Shown: positions 1 through 7,617, counted from the first letter of the stretch. The stretch: 13,376 bases of DNA from Dehalococcoidia bacterium (GCA_030745955.1 JASLNQ010000036.1:1-13376); one strand, 5' to 3'. A program made the numbers and translations. Notes: generated from the sequence alone by a model not told the origin.

Positions 1-911
1 TCTGCATTCTCGGGCGCAGCATGGTGAACAACACGAAGATCGCCCGCGAGCTGGGTCACCTCGATATTTCAGGCGACCTGATGGTCACCGCGGCCCAGGC
101 CAACAGCCTGCCCGACGACAGGGTGGTGATCCTGACGACAGGGAGCCAGGGCGAGCCGCAATCGGGTGTCGTCAGGATGTCGCGCAATGAGCACCGCGAC
201 ATCACGATTCGGGACGGCGACACCGTGATCATGTCGGCCAGCACCATTCCGGGCAACGAAGTACCGGTCAACGAATCGATCGACGATATCGTTCGACTCG
301 GTGCGAAGGTGATCACCAACAAGGAGCAGCGAACGCACGTACCCGGTCATGCCCGAAAAGAAGAGCTGCGGATGCTGTTGAACGCCACGCGGCCGAGGTA
401 CTTTGTGCCGATCCACGGCGAGTACCGGATGCTGAAGGCACACGCCGACCTGGCGGCTGCCACCGGTGTCGAGAAAGAGAACGTGTTCCTGCTGACCGAT
501 GGCGACGTGCTGGAGCTTGACCGGGAGTCAGGCGAGGTGGTCGACCGCATCGAGGCGGGTCACATATTCGTTCACGGGCTCGGCATGTGGGACGAGTCGG
601 GGAACGTTGTGGTCGAGCGCCGCTCGCTCTCGCACAACGGCGTCGTGACCGTGGCGTTTTCTCGAAACGCGGTCGACGGTTCGCTCGTGGGCAAGCCAAA
701 AATCGTCTCAGCCGGTTTCGTTCATACAGAGGACGCAGCCAACCTGTTACGCGAGACTGAGGACGTGTTGTTGCCCGTCCTTGACCAGACTTTGGAAAAG
801 CCAATAGAGTGGGGCGAGATCGAAGTCATCGTCCGCACGACGGTCGGCAGCTTCCTCGGGCGTCGCACCAAGCGGCGGCCACTAATAATCACAAGCGCCA
901 TTGACATCTAA
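1..911 (+). CDS. rnj: Ribonuclease J, C-terminal part (5' end outside window)
   Basis: RNase J is a zinc-dependent metallo-beta-lactamase/beta-CASP ribonuclease with 5'-3' exo- and endonuclease activity in cytoplasmic mRNA decay and RNA maturation. The reading frame is open to the left edge (from base 3, ahead of the first Met at 21), so the gene enters the window already in progress; about 300 codons of a protein usually near 550-600 residues are present. Visible family signatures are GRSMVNN at the left edge, GSQGEP (141-158), the beta-CASP segment HVPGHARKEEL starting at 336, and the metal-binding IHGEYRM starting at 411. The C-terminal dimerisation-type domain follows and ends in RRTKRRP just before the stop. 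The zinc-binding HxHxDH motif of the N-terminal half lies outside. It overlaps the FtsK gene by 11 bases; the RNase J-FtsK order is known from actinobacteria. Identification is secure; the upstream neighbour is unknown. Confidence 0.95.
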   Translation, partial: CILGRSMVNNTKIARELGHLDISGDLMVTAAQANSLPDDRVVILTTGSQGEPQSGVVRMSRNEHRDITIRDGDTVIMSASTIPGNEVPVNESIDDIVRLGAKVITNKEQRTHVPGHARKEELRMLLNATRPRYFVPIHGEYRMLKAHADLAAATGVEKENVFLLTDGDVLELDRESGEVVDRIEAGHIFVHGLGMWDESGNVVVERRSLSHNGVVTVAFSRNAVDGSLVGKPKIVSAGFVHTEDAANLLRETEDVLLPVLDQTLEKPIEWGEIEVIVRTTVGSFLGRRTKRRPLIITSAIDI

Positions 912-3240
912 AGCCAGGCCGAAACAGGCAATTCTCAAGAAGACAGGCCGGACCGTTGGTTCGGGTTTGCTGGGTGCCGGTCGGCTTATCGCTGCGGCAC
1001 CGTTGCAACTGTGGTTCGTTGTCGCGGTAGTGGTGATTGCGGGCCTGATCTACTTTGTGTTCCGTGATGACGTTGGGGAGTTGCTCGGCTGGTCGGTGGT
1101 CCCGTTTGGCCTGTGGCTGGTCCCGGTGCTGTACTTCGTTCTGTTCAAACGCAATGTGCTGGGTGATCGGTGGCGCTGGATCGTATCGTCGCTCGCGCTC
1201 GGACTTGCGGTATCGGGCGGGTTGGGGATTTTCTACGCGCCGTTGGCTTCGTTCGCCGGAGAGACGTACGGCGGTGACGTTGGTGTGGCGATATCGCGCC
1301 AGCCAGTCGAATGGGACAGGTTCGACATCTCGATGGCGAAGTACTTGATCGCCTGGGGACGGGTTGTTGCGCTGGGGATCGTTGCGTTCATTGTCATATC
1401 ACCGAGCGGATCGAAACGGGCAGGCTCCGAGCTGTGGCGAGCGGTCGTTGGCACGTATGCGTTGATCGCCATCGGTATTCAGACGTCCTACCGCAAGTTT
1501 GAAAATTGGCGGGCTAAACGCGCAGAGCTCAAGGTAATACATGATGCTGACGATGCGGAGTTCTATGCCGATCAGGCAGCTCGTCAACAGGGAACCGAAG
1601 CGGGCGTTGCGGACCCATCGGCGCCGGAGCAGCCCCAGGCCACAAACGGCATGGCCGCGACGGTGATACCCGGCGAGGAAGACTCGGAACTATCTAAATT
1701 CGTCGAACGGTCGCCCGAAGACCCGGCGGGCCCTATCACGATCGCCTACCCGACTCCCGACGAGGTAGAGGCCGCCGAGGAGGCCGGCCTGACCATTGCC
1801 GACTACTCGGCGGCGCAGCGCTTCCCGTGGCACCTGCCCAACTACGAAATGCTTGCGATCGCCGTGCCGGGCGGTATCGCGCAGGAAGAGATCGACCGCA
1901 CCAGTGGCAATATCGTCGAATCCCTGGGGCAGTTCGGAATAGAAGTAAGTGTCAACCAGGTACGGCAGGGGCCGACGGTAACCATGTACGGCTTGAGCCC
2001 GGGGTGGAAGGGCCGGTCGGAGGAGGAGACCACCGGCGGCCAGCGAGTCCGAGTGGACACGATTCTCAACCGCGAGAAGGACATTGCGCTGGCGCTGGCG
2101 TCACCGAGCCTCCGCTTTGAAGCGCCCGTGCCCGGTGAATCGGTGGTCGGGATCGAGGTGCCGAACACCAACCCGACGCAGGTGACGTTGCGGTCGGTCA
2201 TGGATTCGCCGGAATGGGGCCAGTTCAGTGAAGGTTCCGCCCTGCCCGTACCACTCGGCCTTGGCAGCGGGGGCGAGCCTGTGATGGCCGACATTTCACG
2301 CATGCCGCACACGCTGGTGGCCGGATCGACAGGCTCCGGCAAGAGCGTCTGCATCAACGCGATCATCACCGGTCTCATCATGACGAAGACACCCCTTGAA
2401 GTCCGGTTGGTGATGATTGACCCGAAACGGGTCGAGCTGACGCCGTACCAGGGCATACCGCACCTCTACACCGACGTTGTGGTCGAGGCCGACCGGGCTG
2501 TGATCGTGCTGAAGTCGCTGGTTGACGAGATGATGGGCCGCTTCCGCCAGCTCGAGAAGGCCGGGGTGAAGAACATCTCGGCCTACAACGAGAAGGTCAA
2601 GGAGAAGATGCCGTATCTCGTCATCCTGGTGGACGAGCTGGCGGACCTGATGCTGACGGGCGCAGGCGAGGTGGAGCGATTGCTGGTACGGCTCGCCCAG
2701 CTGGGCCGGGCGACGGGATTGCACCTGGTGGTTGCGACACAGCGGCCGTCGGTGGACGTTGTGACCGGGTTGATTAAGGCGAACTTCCCGAGCCGTATTT
2801 CGTTTGCCGTCATGTCGCAGATCGACTCGCGGACGATCCTCGATTCACCCGGCGCCGAGAAGCTGCTCGGTCGGGGTGACATGCTGTACATGCCGATCGA
2901 CAAGCCCAAGCCGTCGCGGGTGCAGGGCGCTTTCCTCAACGACGATGAGATCGAGGGAGTGGTGACGGCCTGGCAGAACGCCGGCGGTCCGCCGTTGCCC
3001 GAACTGCACGTGACGTTCGATGAGGCCGGTAGCGAGGACGGCCTGTCGTCGAGTTCCGGCACTGATTCACTTTTCGACCAGGCGGTGGACCTCACGCGGT
3101 CGCAGAAGACGCTGTCGGTGTCGCTGCTGCAACGGCGATTGCGGATCGGCTATCCGAGGGCTGCGAGGCTGATGGATGAGCTGGAGGACGAGGGAATCGT
3201 AGGCGCCGGTGAGCCCGGGAAGCCGCGGCCTGTCCTTTAG
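901..3240 (+). CDS. ftsK: DNA translocase FtsK/SpoIIIE family
   Basis: FtsK is a septum-anchored hexameric dsDNA pump that clears chromosome ends from the division plane and activates dif recombination. The 779-residue protein has an N-terminal membrane domain of about four hydrophobic helices (roughly residues 35-60, 65-82, 95-120 and 145-190). A short charged linker follows (about 200-300), much shorter than in E. coli FtsK and closer to SpoIIIE-type lengths. The motor has Walker A GSTGSGKS at 475-482 and Walker B LVDEL at 576-580 (D578, E579). The C-terminal winged-helix gamma domain, about 723-777, begins LFDQAV and contains SVSLLQRRLRIGYPRAARL, the module that reads polar KOPS-type sequences. 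The start chosen is TTG at 901 inside the end of the RNase J gene; it is supported by the 11-base overlap, but I see no strong ribosome-binding site, so the exact start is uncertain. Probably co-transcribed with rnj. Confidence 0.95.
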   Translation: MTSKARPKQAILKKTGRTVGSGLLGAGRLIAAAPLQLWFVVAVVVIAGLIYFVFRDDVGELLGWSVVPFGLWLVPVLYFVLFKRNVLGDRWRWIVSSLALGLAVSGGLGIFYAPLASFAGETYGGDVGVAISRQPVEWDRFDISMAKYLIAWGRVVALGIVAFIVISPSGSKRAGSELWRAVVGTYALIAIGIQTSYRKFENWRAKRAELKVIHDADDAEFYADQAARQQGTEAGVADPSAPEQPQATNGMAATVIPGEEDSELSKFVERSPEDPAGPITIAYPTPDEVEAAEEAGLTIADYSAAQRFPWHLPNYEMLAIAVPGGIAQEEIDRTSGNIVESLGQFGIEVSVNQVRQGPTVTMYGLSPGWKGRSEEETTGGQRVRVDTILNREKDIALALASPSLRFEAPVPGESVVGIEVPNTNPTQVTLRSVMDSPEWGQFSEGSALPVPLGLGSGGEPVMADISRMPHTLVAGSTGSGKSVCINAIITGLIMTKTPLEVRLVMIDPKRVELTPYQGIPHLYTDVVVEADRAVIVLKSLVDEMMGRFRQLEKAGVKNISAYNEKVKEKMPYLVILVDELADLMLTGAGEVERLLVRLAQLGRATGLHLVVATQRPSVDVVTGLIKANFPSRISFAVMSQIDSRTILDSPGAEKLLGRGDMLYMPIDKPKPSRVQGAFLNDDEIEGVVTAWQNAGGPPLPELHVTFDEAGSEDGLSSSSGTDSLFDQAVDLTRSQKTLSVSLLQRRLRIGYPRAARLMDELEDEGIVGAGEPGKPRPVL

Positions 3241-3249
3241 GCGGTGTTT

Positions 3250-3279
3250 TTCAGGTTGGGCGTCTAACGGGCTTAGAAT
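3250..3279 (+). promoter_or_regulatory. Weak candidate promoter ahead of accDA
   Basis: The 123 bases between ftsK and the carboxyltransferase gene contain TAGAAT (3274-3279), a 5/6 match to the -10 consensus. A poor -35-like TTCAGG lies at 3250-3255 with an 18-base spacer. There is no obvious terminator after ftsK, so read-through is equally possible. Nothing else of note is seen in this gap. Confidence 0.25.
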
Positions 3280-3363
3280 GAATATCAGCCGGTCGTAGCG
3301 CCGTATGTACGTGTTACTCAAAGATATTTCGGCCAGGTCCGGACAGGAATCGAGCCCACCGCC

Positions 3364-5298
3364 GTGGCAGACATAACCCCACTGTTTCCCGAAGACCAGT
3401 CGTCGACCGACGACCGGCCGAAGGAGCTTGCGCCTGTCAACCTCGAGGACCCGCGGCAGGCCTGCCTCGCCTGTGGTGTCGACCTTTCTGGTTCGACCGT
3501 CTACCGGCGCCTGCGGGTGTGCCCGACCTGCGGGTATCACTACACGATTTCGGCGCGCCGCCGGATCGCTGCAATAGCCGACGAGGGCAGTTTCAAGGAA
3601 ACGAGTAAGTGGATCCAGTCGCTCGATCCGCTCGAGTTTTCTCCCCGGATCTCGTACCGCGTTCGACTGTTGCAGGACCAGACCCGGACGGGCCTGTCGG
3701 AGGCGGCGGTCACCGGGACGTGCTCGATCGGGGGCACCTCGGTGGTGATCGTGGTACTCGATTCGAGCTTTCTCGGCGGCTCGATGGGTGTCGTCGTGGG
3801 CGAGAAGGTCACCCTTGCGCTCGAGCTGGCCGCCCGCAAAAAGGTGCCGTGCGTTGCGATGGTCACATCTGGCGGCGCCCGCATCCAGGAGGGTGTGCTC
3901 TCGCTGATGCAAATGGCGAAGACCACGCTTGCTGCGCGTGCCCTGCGCGACCGGGGGCAGGCGTTCATCGTGGTGCTGAGCAACCCCTCGACGGGGCAGG
4001 TGCTCGGCAGTTTCGCATCGATGGGCGACATCATATTTTCCGAGCCCGGGGCGCATATCGGGTTCGCACCGCTCGGCGACCTGCGCGAGATCGACGGGAA
4101 AAAGGTCGATACCGAGCACACGGCCGAGGCGTACCTTGAGCGGGGGCACGTCGACGCGATTGTCGACCGCCAGGGCCTGAAGCATGAGATCGCTTCCGTG
4201 CTCGACCTGATTTCACCCGAATTCCACCTGACATCGTCCCGCCGCGCCCGCTCGGACAATCCTCCGATACGGCCGCGTGAAGCATGGGAGATGGTCAAGC
4301 TGGCCCGGCGTCCCGACAGGCCGCGAGCGCGGTTTTACATCGACAACGTTTTTGCTAACTTTTTCGAGCTTCACGGCGACCGTGTGTATACAGACGATCC
4401 TTCGGTGATCATCGGGCTGGCGCGTCTTGGCGGTCAGAGCGTGATGATAATTGCGCAGCAAAAATCCTCGTCGCCGGTCGAACCGGACGGAAATTCAACG
4501 CCCCGCCCCGGCGAGATTACGCCGGGTGGGTTCCGCAAGGCACGGCGTGGCGTGATCCTGGCCGAAACGTTCAACGTGCCGGTCATCACGATCGTCGATT
4601 CACCGGGACCCAGGCTGGGGATCGATATGGAGCAGCGGGGGTTGGCGAGCGCCATTGCCAGGATGATCGACCAGATGGGGCGGGCGACCATCCCGACGCT
4701 GTCGGTGCTCATCGGCGAGGGTGGTTCCGAGGCGGCGCTGGCCTTTGGTCTCGCAGACCGCGTGTTCATGCTGGAGAACGCCATCTACACACCGATCGCG
4801 CCCGAGCGCGGGGCGCAGGCCGAGATGAGCGATCCCGGCAGGGCCTCGGACGTCGCACGGGCGCTCAAGCTGACATCGGTCGACTGTGTCGATATGGAGA
4901 TCGTCGACGGAGTTGTGCCAGAGCCCGAGCAGGGTGCGCACGCCTCGCCGGACGAAGCGGCGAGACTGCTCAAGCGCACGCTGATGCGGGAGCTCTCGAA
5001 CCTCACGCGGACGAGTGCGAATACGCTGGTCCGGCGTCGTCAGAAGAAGTTCCGCAAAGTCGGAGAGTACGGGAGCCGGTTCCGGCTGGTGCTGCGGCGT
5101 GAGACGAGGGCGTGGCAGGCAGGCCTGGCGGCCGGCGTGCGGGCGTTCCGCCAGGCCGGCGAGAGCGACGACGGTGTTCCGCAGTTCGTGGACGACGAAG
5201 AAGAGATTCTTGTCGACGCCGACACCGAGTTCGACCCGGATGCCGGAGTGGACGCTGATGCCGGCGGGGACACCGACGCTGGCTCAACCCGGGGGTGA
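3364..5298 (+). CDS. accDA: Fused acetyl-CoA carboxylase carboxyltransferase (beta-alpha, AccD-AccA)
   Basis: This cytoplasmic enzyme transfers CO2 from carboxybiotin to acetyl-CoA to give malonyl-CoA, the first committed step of fatty acid synthesis. In E. coli the beta (AccD) and alpha (AccA) halves are separate; here they are one 644-residue chain. AccD half: a zinc ribbon with C34, C37, C53 and C56, then FLGGSMGVVVGEK (137-149), SGGARIQEG (169-177) and SLMQMAKT (180-187). AccA half: starts near residue 305 with AWEMVKLARRPDRPRARFYI, then ELHGDRVYTDD (335-345), DSPGPRLGIDMEQRG (412-426) and GEGGSEAALA (451-460). Two stretches depart from E. coli: the GFAGPRV-type motif reads GFAPLGDL (233-240), and GEGGSGGAL reads GEGGSEAAL. 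Residues about 550-600 are basic, and 608-644 are an acidic Asp/Ala/Gly tail absent from standard subunits. GTG is the start; the only AGGA-like site is rather far upstream. Biotin carboxylase and biotin carrier genes are not in the window. Confidence 0.92.
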   Translation: MADITPLFPEDQSSTDDRPKELAPVNLEDPRQACLACGVDLSGSTVYRRLRVCPTCGYHYTISARRRIAAIADEGSFKETSKWIQSLDPLEFSPRISYRVRLLQDQTRTGLSEAAVTGTCSIGGTSVVIVVLDSSFLGGSMGVVVGEKVTLALELAARKKVPCVAMVTSGGARIQEGVLSLMQMAKTTLAARALRDRGQAFIVVLSNPSTGQVLGSFASMGDIIFSEPGAHIGFAPLGDLREIDGKKVDTEHTAEAYLERGHVDAIVDRQGLKHEIASVLDLISPEFHLTSSRRARSDNPPIRPREAWEMVKLARRPDRPRARFYIDNVFANFFELHGDRVYTDDPSVIIGLARLGGQSVMIIAQQKSSSPVEPDGNSTPRPGEITPGGFRKARRGVILAETFNVPVITIVDSPGPRLGIDMEQRGLASAIARMIDQMGRATIPTLSVLIGEGGSEAALAFGLADRVFMLENAIYTPIAPERGAQAEMSDPGRASDVARALKLTSVDCVDMEIVDGVVPEPEQGAHASPDEAARLLKRTLMRELSNLTRTSANTLVRRRQKKFRKVGEYGSRFRLVLRRETRAWQAGLAAGVRAFRQAGESDDGVPQFVDDEEEILVDADTEFDPDAGVDADAGGDTDAGSTRG

Positions 5299-5357
5299 TT
5301 ACACTCTGGGAAGTATGACGCACACCGTTGTGCCGGTCCCATGCTGTGGCGTTCGCT

Positions 5358-6101
5358 TTAGCGGTCCAGCACGTAGCGTTCGATTGCGGTGACCGCTCCG
5401 TCGTGACCGATATCGGGGACGACACCGGCCGCACGGTCGAGTAACTCGGGTGGAGCGCCCTCCATCGCGATGGGGATCCCGGCGACCTCGAACATCGGGA
5501 TGTCGTTCCAGCCATCGCCGATCACCATCAGGTCGGCGAGGTCGACACCGACGTGTTTTGCGAAGTCGCGTGCTCCGGTCCCCTTGTCGACGCCGCCGCT
5601 GGTGCAATCGACGTACCAGTCGCCCTTGTTGTCGACCGTTGCATATGCGGTTGTGGTCTTCGAGGTCAGGCGGTCGGCCCAATCGCGGGCTTCGGTCTCG
5701 GTGGCGAATTGGGCCATCACGATGGATATCGTCCAGTCTGCAATTTCGCCGGAGTCCGCGATGAACCGCCCGGCGTCGCAGGCAAGTACCCGTATTGCCA
5801 CCTCCTCCAGCGTCTTTATGGTGCTCTCGGCCTCGGCACGACCAAGAATGTGCCGGTGAATCGCGCGACCGGTGAGCGGGTCGATCAGGGTCGCACCGTT
5901 GTCGGAAACCTGTGGCGTCGTCAGCCCGAACATGCGGGCGAAGTGGCAGACATCGTCCTGCACCCTGCCCGATGCGACCGCGACAGGGATGAGCCGGGAA
6001 GCCCGGGCGATGGCCTCGATCACGGGCGCAGTTGGCAGGTCGTCGGCCGGGAGTACCGTGCCGTCGAGGTCAAGGAGCAGCGCTTTTGGCGTGCGGGTCA
6101 T
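5358..6101 (-). CDS. HAD-superfamily phosphatase, Cof/phosphoglycolate phosphatase-like
   Basis: This is a 247-residue, probably cytoplasmic, Mg2+-dependent phosphohydrolase. All four HAD motifs are visible: DLDGT with the nucleophile D11 and general acid/base D13, SGR at 44-46, the conserved lysine K173 in VDKGTG, and the metal-binding GDGWND at 195-200. About 90 residues between motifs II and III form a C2-type cap, as in Cof/YidA and archaeal phosphoglycolate phosphatase proteins. The substrate cannot be read from sequence; sugar phosphates, phosphoglycolate and flavin-type phosphates are all known in the family. The ATG at 6099-6101 puts the nucleophile motif at the expected position. It lies 120 bases downstream of the dehydrogenase gene on the same strand and converges with accDA, leaving 59 bases between the two stops with no recognisable terminator. 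Confidence 0.88.
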   Translation of the reverse strand: MTRTPKALLLDLDGTVLPADDLPTAPVIEAIARASRLIPVAVASGRVQDDVCHFARMFGLTTPQVSDNGATLIDPLTGRAIHRHILGRAEAESTIKTLEEVAIRVLACDAGRFIADSGEIADWTISIVMAQFATETEARDWADRLTSKTTTAYATVDNKGDWYVDCTSGGVDKGTGARDFAKHVGVDLADLMVIGDGWNDIPMFEVAGIPIAMEGAPPELLDRAAGVVPDIGHDGAVTAIERYVLDR

Positions 6102-6151
6102 TGCCGGGGGCGTGCCTTTTGCCGGTTTTGCTTGCGGGGGTGACGCGACAC

Positions 6152-6182
6152 CGCCCCGGGTCCCTCCACAGGGGTCGGGGCG
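6152..6182. repeat. GC-rich hairpin between the dehydrogenase and HAD genes
   Basis: CGCCCCG (6152-6158) pairs perfectly with CGGGGCG (6176-6182). Inside, CCCT (6162-6165) pairs with AGGG (6170-6173) across a small internal loop, closing on CCAC. It sits in the 120-base gap after the dehydrogenase stop. No U-tract follows on the minus-strand transcript, so it is not a canonical intrinsic terminator; it could be an mRNA 3'-stabilising or processing structure. Confidence 0.5.
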
Positions 6183-6221
6183 AGGACGGGACAGCGGGCG
6201 AGTACGGACTGCATCACACGC

Positions 6222-7202
6222 TCAGTCGAGTACCTCCACCGGGTTCTCAAGCGTTCCGCCGCTGAGGGCGCGCCGGGCGTTTTCGAACGAGAAGACAATC
6301 GCACGGTCGACACGTTCCTGCGACGAGCCGGCCAGGTGGGGTGTCACAACAACGTTGTCCAGATCAAGGAGCGGTGAATCGAGCGGTGTCGGTTCGATCT
6401 CCGTCACGTCCAGCCCGGCGCCGAGGATCTCTCCGGCATTCAGGGCGTCGATAAGGGCCGCCTCATCGTGCACCGGGCCGCGGCATGTGTTGACGAAGAT
6501 CGCATCGGGCTTCATCGCTGCGAACTCCCTGCGCCCGAGCAGGCCCGTTGTCGAGGACGAGAGTGGGACGTGGACCGTTACGATGTCTGAACGGTCGAGC
6601 AGTTCGTCCATCGATACCCTGGTCACCTGCAGCTCGCGCTCGTACTCAGGTGAGAACTCCCTGATGTCGTTGTACAGCGTGGTGGTCTGGAAGCCCTGCA
6701 GCATCCGTGCTACGCGGTTCCCGATGTTGCCGATCCCGATGATTCCGACGGTGCGTCCCGAGATTTCGTAAACCTTGCCGAATTCGCCCGACTTCGCCGG
6801 CTGTTGCCATGTTCCGGCCTTTACGCCGTCGACACCCTGCGGCAGGCGCTTGTAGACCATCATCATCATGCCGATGGCGTGTTCGGCGACCGAGCGGGCG
6901 ATGGCGGGGGAATTGTTGCAGACCTCGATACCCATCTCGCGGATGGTCGGGACATCGAGCCGGTCGAAGCCCGCGCTCATCACCTGCAGTAGCTTCATCT
7001 TCGGCATTTTGGCGAGCATTTCGTTGGTGATCGAGAGACCGTTGGTGATCACCGCCACCGCATCGGCCAGGGCGACGGTCTGGTCTTCCTGCGGATCATC
7101 GGGGCTGACGACGCCCCAGTCGAGATCGGAAGGCCCAAGTTCGAGTGCGCGTACCGTCCTTGCACCATCGTGCTCACCGTAATAGATGACGCTGTGCCCC
7201 AT
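6222..7202 (-). CDS. D-isomer-specific 2-hydroxyacid dehydrogenase (NAD-binding)
   Basis: This cytoplasmic oxidoreductase interconverts a D-2-hydroxyacid and the 2-oxoacid. The 326-residue protein has the split catalytic domain, with the Rossmann dinucleotide fold at about residues 105-290. GIGNIG at 156-161 is the glycine-rich loop. D179 at the end of the next strand (LYND) suggests NAD(H) rather than NADP(H). The catalytic triad is intact: R241 in NTCRG, E270 in EIEP (29 residues on, as in SerA) and H289 in TPHLAG. There is no C-terminal ACT domain, so it resembles short phosphoglycerate, glyoxylate or hydroxypyruvate reductase-type members; the substrate is not determined. A GGGGGAA stretch (7207-7213, minus strand) four bases before the ATG is a plausible ribosome-binding site. 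The HAD gene lies downstream on the same strand, and the thiamine operon is divergent upstream. Confidence 0.9.
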   Translation of the reverse strand: MGHSVIYYGEHDGARTVRALELGPSDLDWGVVSPDDPQEDQTVALADAVAVITNGLSITNEMLAKMPKMKLLQVMSAGFDRLDVPTIREMGIEVCNNSPAIARSVAEHAIGMMMMVYKRLPQGVDGVKAGTWQQPAKSGEFGKVYEISGRTVGIIGIGNIGNRVARMLQGFQTTTLYNDIREFSPEYERELQVTRVSMDELLDRSDIVTVHVPLSSSTTGLLGRREFAAMKPDAIFVNTCRGPVHDEAALIDALNAGEILGAGLDVTEIEPTPLDSPLLDLDNVVVTPHLAGSSQERVDRAIVFSFENARRALSGGTLENPVEVLD

Positions 7203-7278
7203 TGCGTTCCCCCGCTTTCAACCACTGGCCCAATCCCAGCCCTGTCAGTAGGAAGTGTTGTGGCTTGGTATGTCTGTT

Positions 7279-7311
7279 CCGGGCGCTCTGCCGGTGTCCG
7301 GCATGCGCCGG
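7279..7311. repeat. Strong hairpin in the divergent intergenic region
   Basis: TGCCGG (7289-7294) and CCGGCA (7298-7303) form a perfect stem around TGT. GGCGC (7282-7286) and GCGCC (7305-7309) extend it with one or two unpaired bases, and flanking CC/GG can add to it. It has no U-tract on either strand. It lies about 80 bases ahead of the dehydrogenase start, and so may be in its 5' leader, and directly after the stop of a doubtful minus-strand small ORF. The rest of the 7203-7436 gap shows no confident feature. Confidence 0.45.
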
Positions 7312-7318
7312 GGGTAGT

Positions 7319-7472
7319 TTACTCCGGGGTGGAGCCCTGTGTCGCCTCATCGATCAGCTGGTAGACCAGATCGCGGGGTGTCAATTTCACGATCCTCGGA
7401 ATCGGCCTGTCGGCGACTATTCGGCAGGCGTGGGGTTTGACGATTTCGTTCAGGGTTCTACAATTGGGCCAC
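7319..7472 (-). CDS. Doubtful small ORF, unrecognised
   Basis: Fifty codons read from an ATG at 7470-7472 to a stop at 7319. The composition is protein-like: third positions are mostly G/C by eye, and the C-terminus contains the plausible helix LTPRDLVYQLIDEA. I recognise no family. Against it: no ribosome-binding site is evident, and it would occupy the opposite strand of the thiamine promoter. A strong hairpin follows its stop. It could be the end of a decayed gene, a real small protein, or chance. Confidence 0.2.
7437..7464 (+). promoter_or_regulatory. Sigma70-type promoter of the thiamine operon
   Basis: TTGACG (7437-7442) and TACAAT (7459-7464) are each 5/6 matches to the -35 and -10 consensus, with a 16-base spacer. 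The implied transcription start, near 7470-7472, falls just before the first base of the TPP aptamer, which fits the promoter of a riboswitch-led transcript. Confidence 0.7.
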
Positions 7473-7473
7473 A

Positions 7474-7570
7474 TATTCGTGGGGAGCTCGGGTAAACCGG
7501 GCTGAGAGGGTGGCAAACGAAATCACCACCGACCCTTACACCTGATCCGGGTAATGCCGGCGTAGGAAGC
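7474..7570 (+). promoter_or_regulatory. TPP (THI-element) riboswitch aptamer
   Basis: This is a thiamine-pyrophosphate-sensing RNA in the leader of the thiG operon. The conserved blocks are in order: GGGGAGC (7481-7487), CTGAGA (7502-7507), the GGGTGG/CCACC-GACCCTT arm (7508-7537), CCTGATCCGGGTAATGCCGG (7541-7560) and the closing GCGTAGGAA (around 7560-7568). These match the pyrimidine- and pyrophosphate-binding halves of the THI-box. High TPP should shut down the genes downstream; the terminator that follows points to transcriptional control. The outer P1 ends are placed approximately. Confidence 0.95.
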
Positions 7571-7577
7571 AGTGCAG

Positions 7578-7617
7578 ACCGCCTCCCACCCGCCACCGGG
7601 GCGCAGGCGGTTTTTTT
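7578..7617 (+). terminator. Intrinsic terminator, expression platform of the TPP riboswitch
   Basis: ACCGCCT (7578-7584) pairs with AGGCGGT (7605-7611), with inner CCC/GGG pairing, and is followed by a run of seven T (7611-7617). It lies eight bases after the aptamer and before the thiG start, so ligand-bound RNA would terminate here. CCACCC (7586-7591) and GCCACC (7592-7597) in the terminator arm/loop could pair with GGGTGGC (7508-7514) of the aptamer, a possible alternative fold. Confidence 0.88.

Noticed and set aside
3609..4298. Long alternative-frame ORFs within accDA on both strands
   Set aside because: They lie wholly inside a gene with clear family motifs and are the usual result of high GC content.
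6152..6182. Intrinsic terminator for the dehydrogenase gene
   Set aside because: The hairpin is good, but no U-tract follows on the minus strand, so it is listed only as a hairpin.
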